Of a stretch of 7,981 bases of DNA, positions 6,441 to 7,981 are shown one piece after another. Source of the DNA: Comamonadaceae bacterium (GTDB lineage Bacteria > Pseudomonadota > Gammaproteobacteria > Burkholderiales > Burkholderiaceae_C); assembly GCA_947457975.1 (NCBI GenBank), contig CANGYC010000096.1:1-7981 (forward strand), in the 5' to 3' direction. Both the position numbers and the translations under genes were made by a program. The notes beneath the pieces are model-generated. The model saw nothing but the letters and a program-made list of their open reading frames with translations, was not told where the DNA came from and searched no databases. Position 1 is the first letter of the stretch. Every line of letters begins with the position of its first letter.

Positions 6441-6476
6441 CTGCCCTCACCCCAGCCCTCTCCCAGGGGGAGAGGG
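6441..6476 (+). repeat. REP-like hairpin element, copy 5 (right edge of island)
   Basis: The arm CTGCCCTCACCCCAG is followed by a perfect 9-bp stem (6456-6464 with 6468-6476, loop AGG). It lies between the convergent antitoxin and lrp genes and is inverted relative to copy 4. The hairpin could slow transcripts from both sides, although it lacks the T-run of an intrinsic terminator. Confidence 0.87.
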
Positions 6477-6534
6477 AGCAAGACAAGAACCGCGTAGGTC
6501 AACCTCTCAACCTCGTAGAGGGAGCAAAGCTCGC

Positions 6535-7038
6535 TCAGACCAGTGGCAGCTGGGGGCGGAACTTGGCGCGGTGGATGCTGAAGAAGGCCTTGACGTTGCG
6601 CACGTTGGCATCGGTGGTGAAGAGGCGCTGGGCCAGAGCGGCGTAGGCCGGCATGTCGGCCACGCGCACGATGAGCACGAAATCGGGGCCGGGTGACACG
6701 CGGTAGCACTGCTGCACCGCACCGTCTTGCACCACGCGGGCCTCGAAGGCGCGGGCGAGCTCGTCGCCCTGGCGGTCCAGCGTGACCTCGACCACGGCCG
6801 TAAGTCCATGGCCTTGCACGGCGGCCAGCCGGTCTTCGCTGAGCACAGCCATGTGGTGCTCAATGAGGCCGGCCTCGCGCAGGCGCTTGACGCGCCTCAG
6901 GCACGTGGCGGGCGAGACATGCACCGTGGCGGCCAGGTCCTGATTGCTGCGCGAAGCGTCGCGCTGCAACTCGTCCAGGAGGCGCAGATCGGTGCTATCG
7001 AGCGCCAAAGAACCGGATGATTGATTCACTGATTCCAT
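6535..7038 (-). CDS. Lrp/AsnC-family transcriptional regulator
   Basis: This is a 167-residue DNA-binding regulator of the feast/famine family, which senses amino acids or related small molecules. A winged helix-turn-helix occupies about 14-75 (LDSTDLRLLDELQRDASRS, then HVSPATCLRRVKRLREAGLI), and the ligand-binding RAM domain about 80-160 (AVVEVTLDRQ, YRVSPGPDFVLIVRVADMP, VKAFFSIHRAKF). The ATG at 7038 is chosen. An in-frame TTG at 7059 would add seven lysine- and asparagine-rich residues from the AT-rich spacer. Neither start has a good Shine-Dalgarno sequence. It is divergent from glmS and convergent with the toxin-antitoxin operon. Family members usually regulate themselves and often the adjacent divergent gene; control of glmS is an inference. 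The effector cannot be named. Confidence 0.92.
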   Translation of the reverse strand: MESVNQSSGSLALDSTDLRLLDELQRDASRSNQDLAATVHVSPATCLRRVKRLREAGLIEHHMAVLSEDRLAAVQGHGLTAVVEVTLDRQGDELARAFEARVVQDGAVQQCYRVSPGPDFVLIVRVADMPAYAALAQRLFTTDANVRNVKAFFSIHRAKFRPQLPLV

Positions 7039-7079
7039 ATTTTTGGAATTTTCTTTCAAATCGTGGCCACAGTCGATTT
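7032..7079. promoter_or_regulatory. Two inverted repeats upstream of the Lrp-family gene, possible operators
   Basis: ATTCC (7032-7036) and GGAAT (7045-7049), 8 bases apart, straddle the regulator's start codon. AAATCG (7058-7063) and CGATTT (7074-7079), 10 bases apart, flank a GTGGCCAC palindrome. Lrp-type proteins bind AT-rich, imperfect palindromes of about this size, so both are candidate autoregulatory sites. This assignment is inferred from position and symmetry only. Confidence 0.35.
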
Positions 7080-7159
7080 TTATTGCATAAAAGATAAATT
7101 AATGGAAGCATGATTCACTCACAAGTGCCTAGCATCGCTGCCAAAGAGGAGAGCTTTCC
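7039..7159. promoter_or_regulatory. Divergent control region between the lrp-like gene and glmS
   Basis: These 121 bases are strikingly AT-rich for this genome, especially 7037-7060 and 7077-7104. They must hold promoters for both genes. I could not choose convincing -35/-10 pairs: AT-rich hexamers such as CATAAA and TAAATT occur but lack good partners at 16-18 bases. The glmS ribosome binding site, GAGGAG at 7146-7151, lies 8 bases before its ATG. No room or motif for a glmS ribozyme is seen. Confidence 0.6.
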
Positions 7160-7981
7160 ATGTGTGGAATCGTCGCCGCGGTGTCCAGCCGCAACATCGT
7201 CCCCATCCTGGTCCAGGGCCTGCAGCGCCTGGAATACCGGGGCTATGACTCCTGCGGCGTGGCCGTGCATGACGCGGGCCTCAAGCGCGCGCGCAGCGTC
7301 GCGCGCGTGGCCGAACTGCAAAGCCAGGTGGACGCCGAGCAGATTGCAGGCGGCACCGGCATCGCCCACACCCGCTGGGCCACGCACGGCGCGCCGGCGG
7401 TGCACAACGCGCATCCGCACTTCAGCCACGGCACGGGGGGCGACGCCCTGCACAAGCCCGGCCGTGTGGCGCTGGTGCACAACGGCATCATCGAGAACCA
7501 CGAAGAACTGCGCGCCGAGCTCAAGGCCCGGGGCTACACCTTTCAGAGCCAGACGGACACCGAGGTCATCGTGCACCTGGTCGAGAGCCTCTACGACGGC
7601 GACCTCTTCGAGGCCCTGCGCGCGGCCATCGCCCGCCTGCATGGCGCCTACGCGATTGCCGCTTTCTGCAAGGACGAGCCGCAGCGCGTGGTGGGCGCGC
7701 GTGCCGGCTCGCCCCTCATTCTTGGCGTGGGCCAGGGTGGTGAACATTTCCTGGCGAGCGACGCCATGGCCCTGGCCGGCGTGACCGACCAGATCGTGTA
7801 CCTGGAAGAAGGCGACCTGGTGGACCTGCAGCTGGGCAAGCACTGGGTGCTGGACAAGGCTGGCCGCCAGGTGCAGCGCCCCGTGCGCACCGTGCAGGCA
7901 CACAGCGGCGCGGCCGAGCTGGGCCCCTACCGGCACTACATGCAAAAGGAAATCTTCGAGCAGCCGCGCGCCATTGCCGAC
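7160..7981 (+). CDS. glmS: Glutamine--fructose-6-phosphate aminotransferase, partial (N-terminal 274 codons)
   Basis: GlmS moves the amide nitrogen of glutamine onto fructose-6-phosphate to make glucosamine-6-phosphate, the committed step of amino-sugar synthesis. The visible 274 residues cover the class II glutamine amidotransferase domain. They show Cys2, which becomes the N-terminal nucleophile after Met removal, in [16 protein letters not shown] at 24-31; HTRWATHG at 70-77; and HNGIIENH at 107-114. The linker [13 protein letters not shown], just before the window ends, corresponds to the conserved stretch leading into the two sugar-isomerase (SIS) domains, which lie outside the window. 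The frame is open to the last base. The ATG at 7160 has a strong GAGGAG site, and the family start MCGI confirms it. It shares its pathway with glmU about 1.8 kb upstream. Confidence 0.97.
   Translation, partial: MCGIVAAVSSRNIVPILVQGLQRLEYRGYDSCGVAVHDAGLKRARSVARVAELQSQVDAEQIAGGTGIAHTRWATHGAPAVHNAHPHFSHGTGGDALHKPGRVALVHNGIIENHEELRAELKARGYTFQSQTDTEVIVHLVESLYDGDLFEALRAAIARLHGAYAIAAFCKDEPQRVVGARAGSPLILGVGQGGEHFLASDAMALAGVTDQIVYLEEGDLVDLQLGKHWVLDKAGRQVQRPVRTVQAHSGAAELGPYRHYMQKEIFEQPRAIAD

Noticed and set aside
6503..6532. Small hairpins (CCTCT/AGAGG and GAGC/GCTC) just after the Lrp-family stop codon as a terminator
   Set aside because: The stems are only 4-5 bp, there is no T-run, and the adjacent REP hairpin is a better candidate for any 3'-end role.
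7151..7162. GAGCTTTCC before ATGTGT at glmS and, with GG added, before the lipoprotein start on the minus strand (3902-3911)
   Set aside because: A shared nine-base word near two unrelated starts; probably chance combined with similar ribosome-site sequence.
7115..7945. 276-codon open frame on the minus strand across glmS
   Set aside because: It is antisense to the conserved glutaminase domain of GlmS, which has a strong start and ribosome site; no recognisable protein family.

Overview
The window is GC-rich DNA carrying a gene order and protein sequences typical of a betaproteobacterium, most likely Burkholderiales, family Comamonadaceae (Acidovorax/Comamonas-like). This placement rests on recognising the proteins and the repeat family by eye; no search was run.

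Layout. Positions 1-334 are non-coding. They hold three copies of a REP-like hairpin element and a CT-rich hexamer array. Next come a soluble lytic murein transglycosylase (minus, 335-2368), 5-formyltetrahydrofolate cyclo-ligase (plus, 2378-3013), a DUF6279-type lipoprotein (minus, 3017-3901) and glmU (plus, 3917-5326). These four genes are packed tightly. The divergent start codons are 9 bp and 15 bp apart, and the one convergent pair has 3 bp between stop codons, so promoters must lie largely inside neighbouring genes. A roughly 1.1 kb accessory island follows (5368-6440). It contains a truncated MmeI-like type IIL restriction-modification gene (only the nuclease end is left) and a complete toxin-antitoxin pair in toxin-first order. 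The island is bracketed by two inverted copies (34/36 identical) of the same REP-like element. After it come an Lrp/AsnC-family regulator (minus, 6535-7038), a 121-bp AT-rich divergent control region, and the first 274 codons of glmS (plus, 7160 to the window end).

How the genes fit together. GlmS makes glucosamine-6-phosphate and GlmU makes UDP-GlcNAc, the first and last steps of amino-sugar supply for peptidoglycan and LPS. The lytic transglycosylase cuts peptidoglycan. The backbone is therefore largely cell-wall housekeeping, with the Lrp-family gene placed to regulate itself and possibly glmS. The accessory island looks like a decayed defence locus with a surviving addiction module. I found no clear evidence for an entirely new system. 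The most noteworthy features are the REP-bracketed island with its MmeI remnant, and the very compact divergent gene starts.
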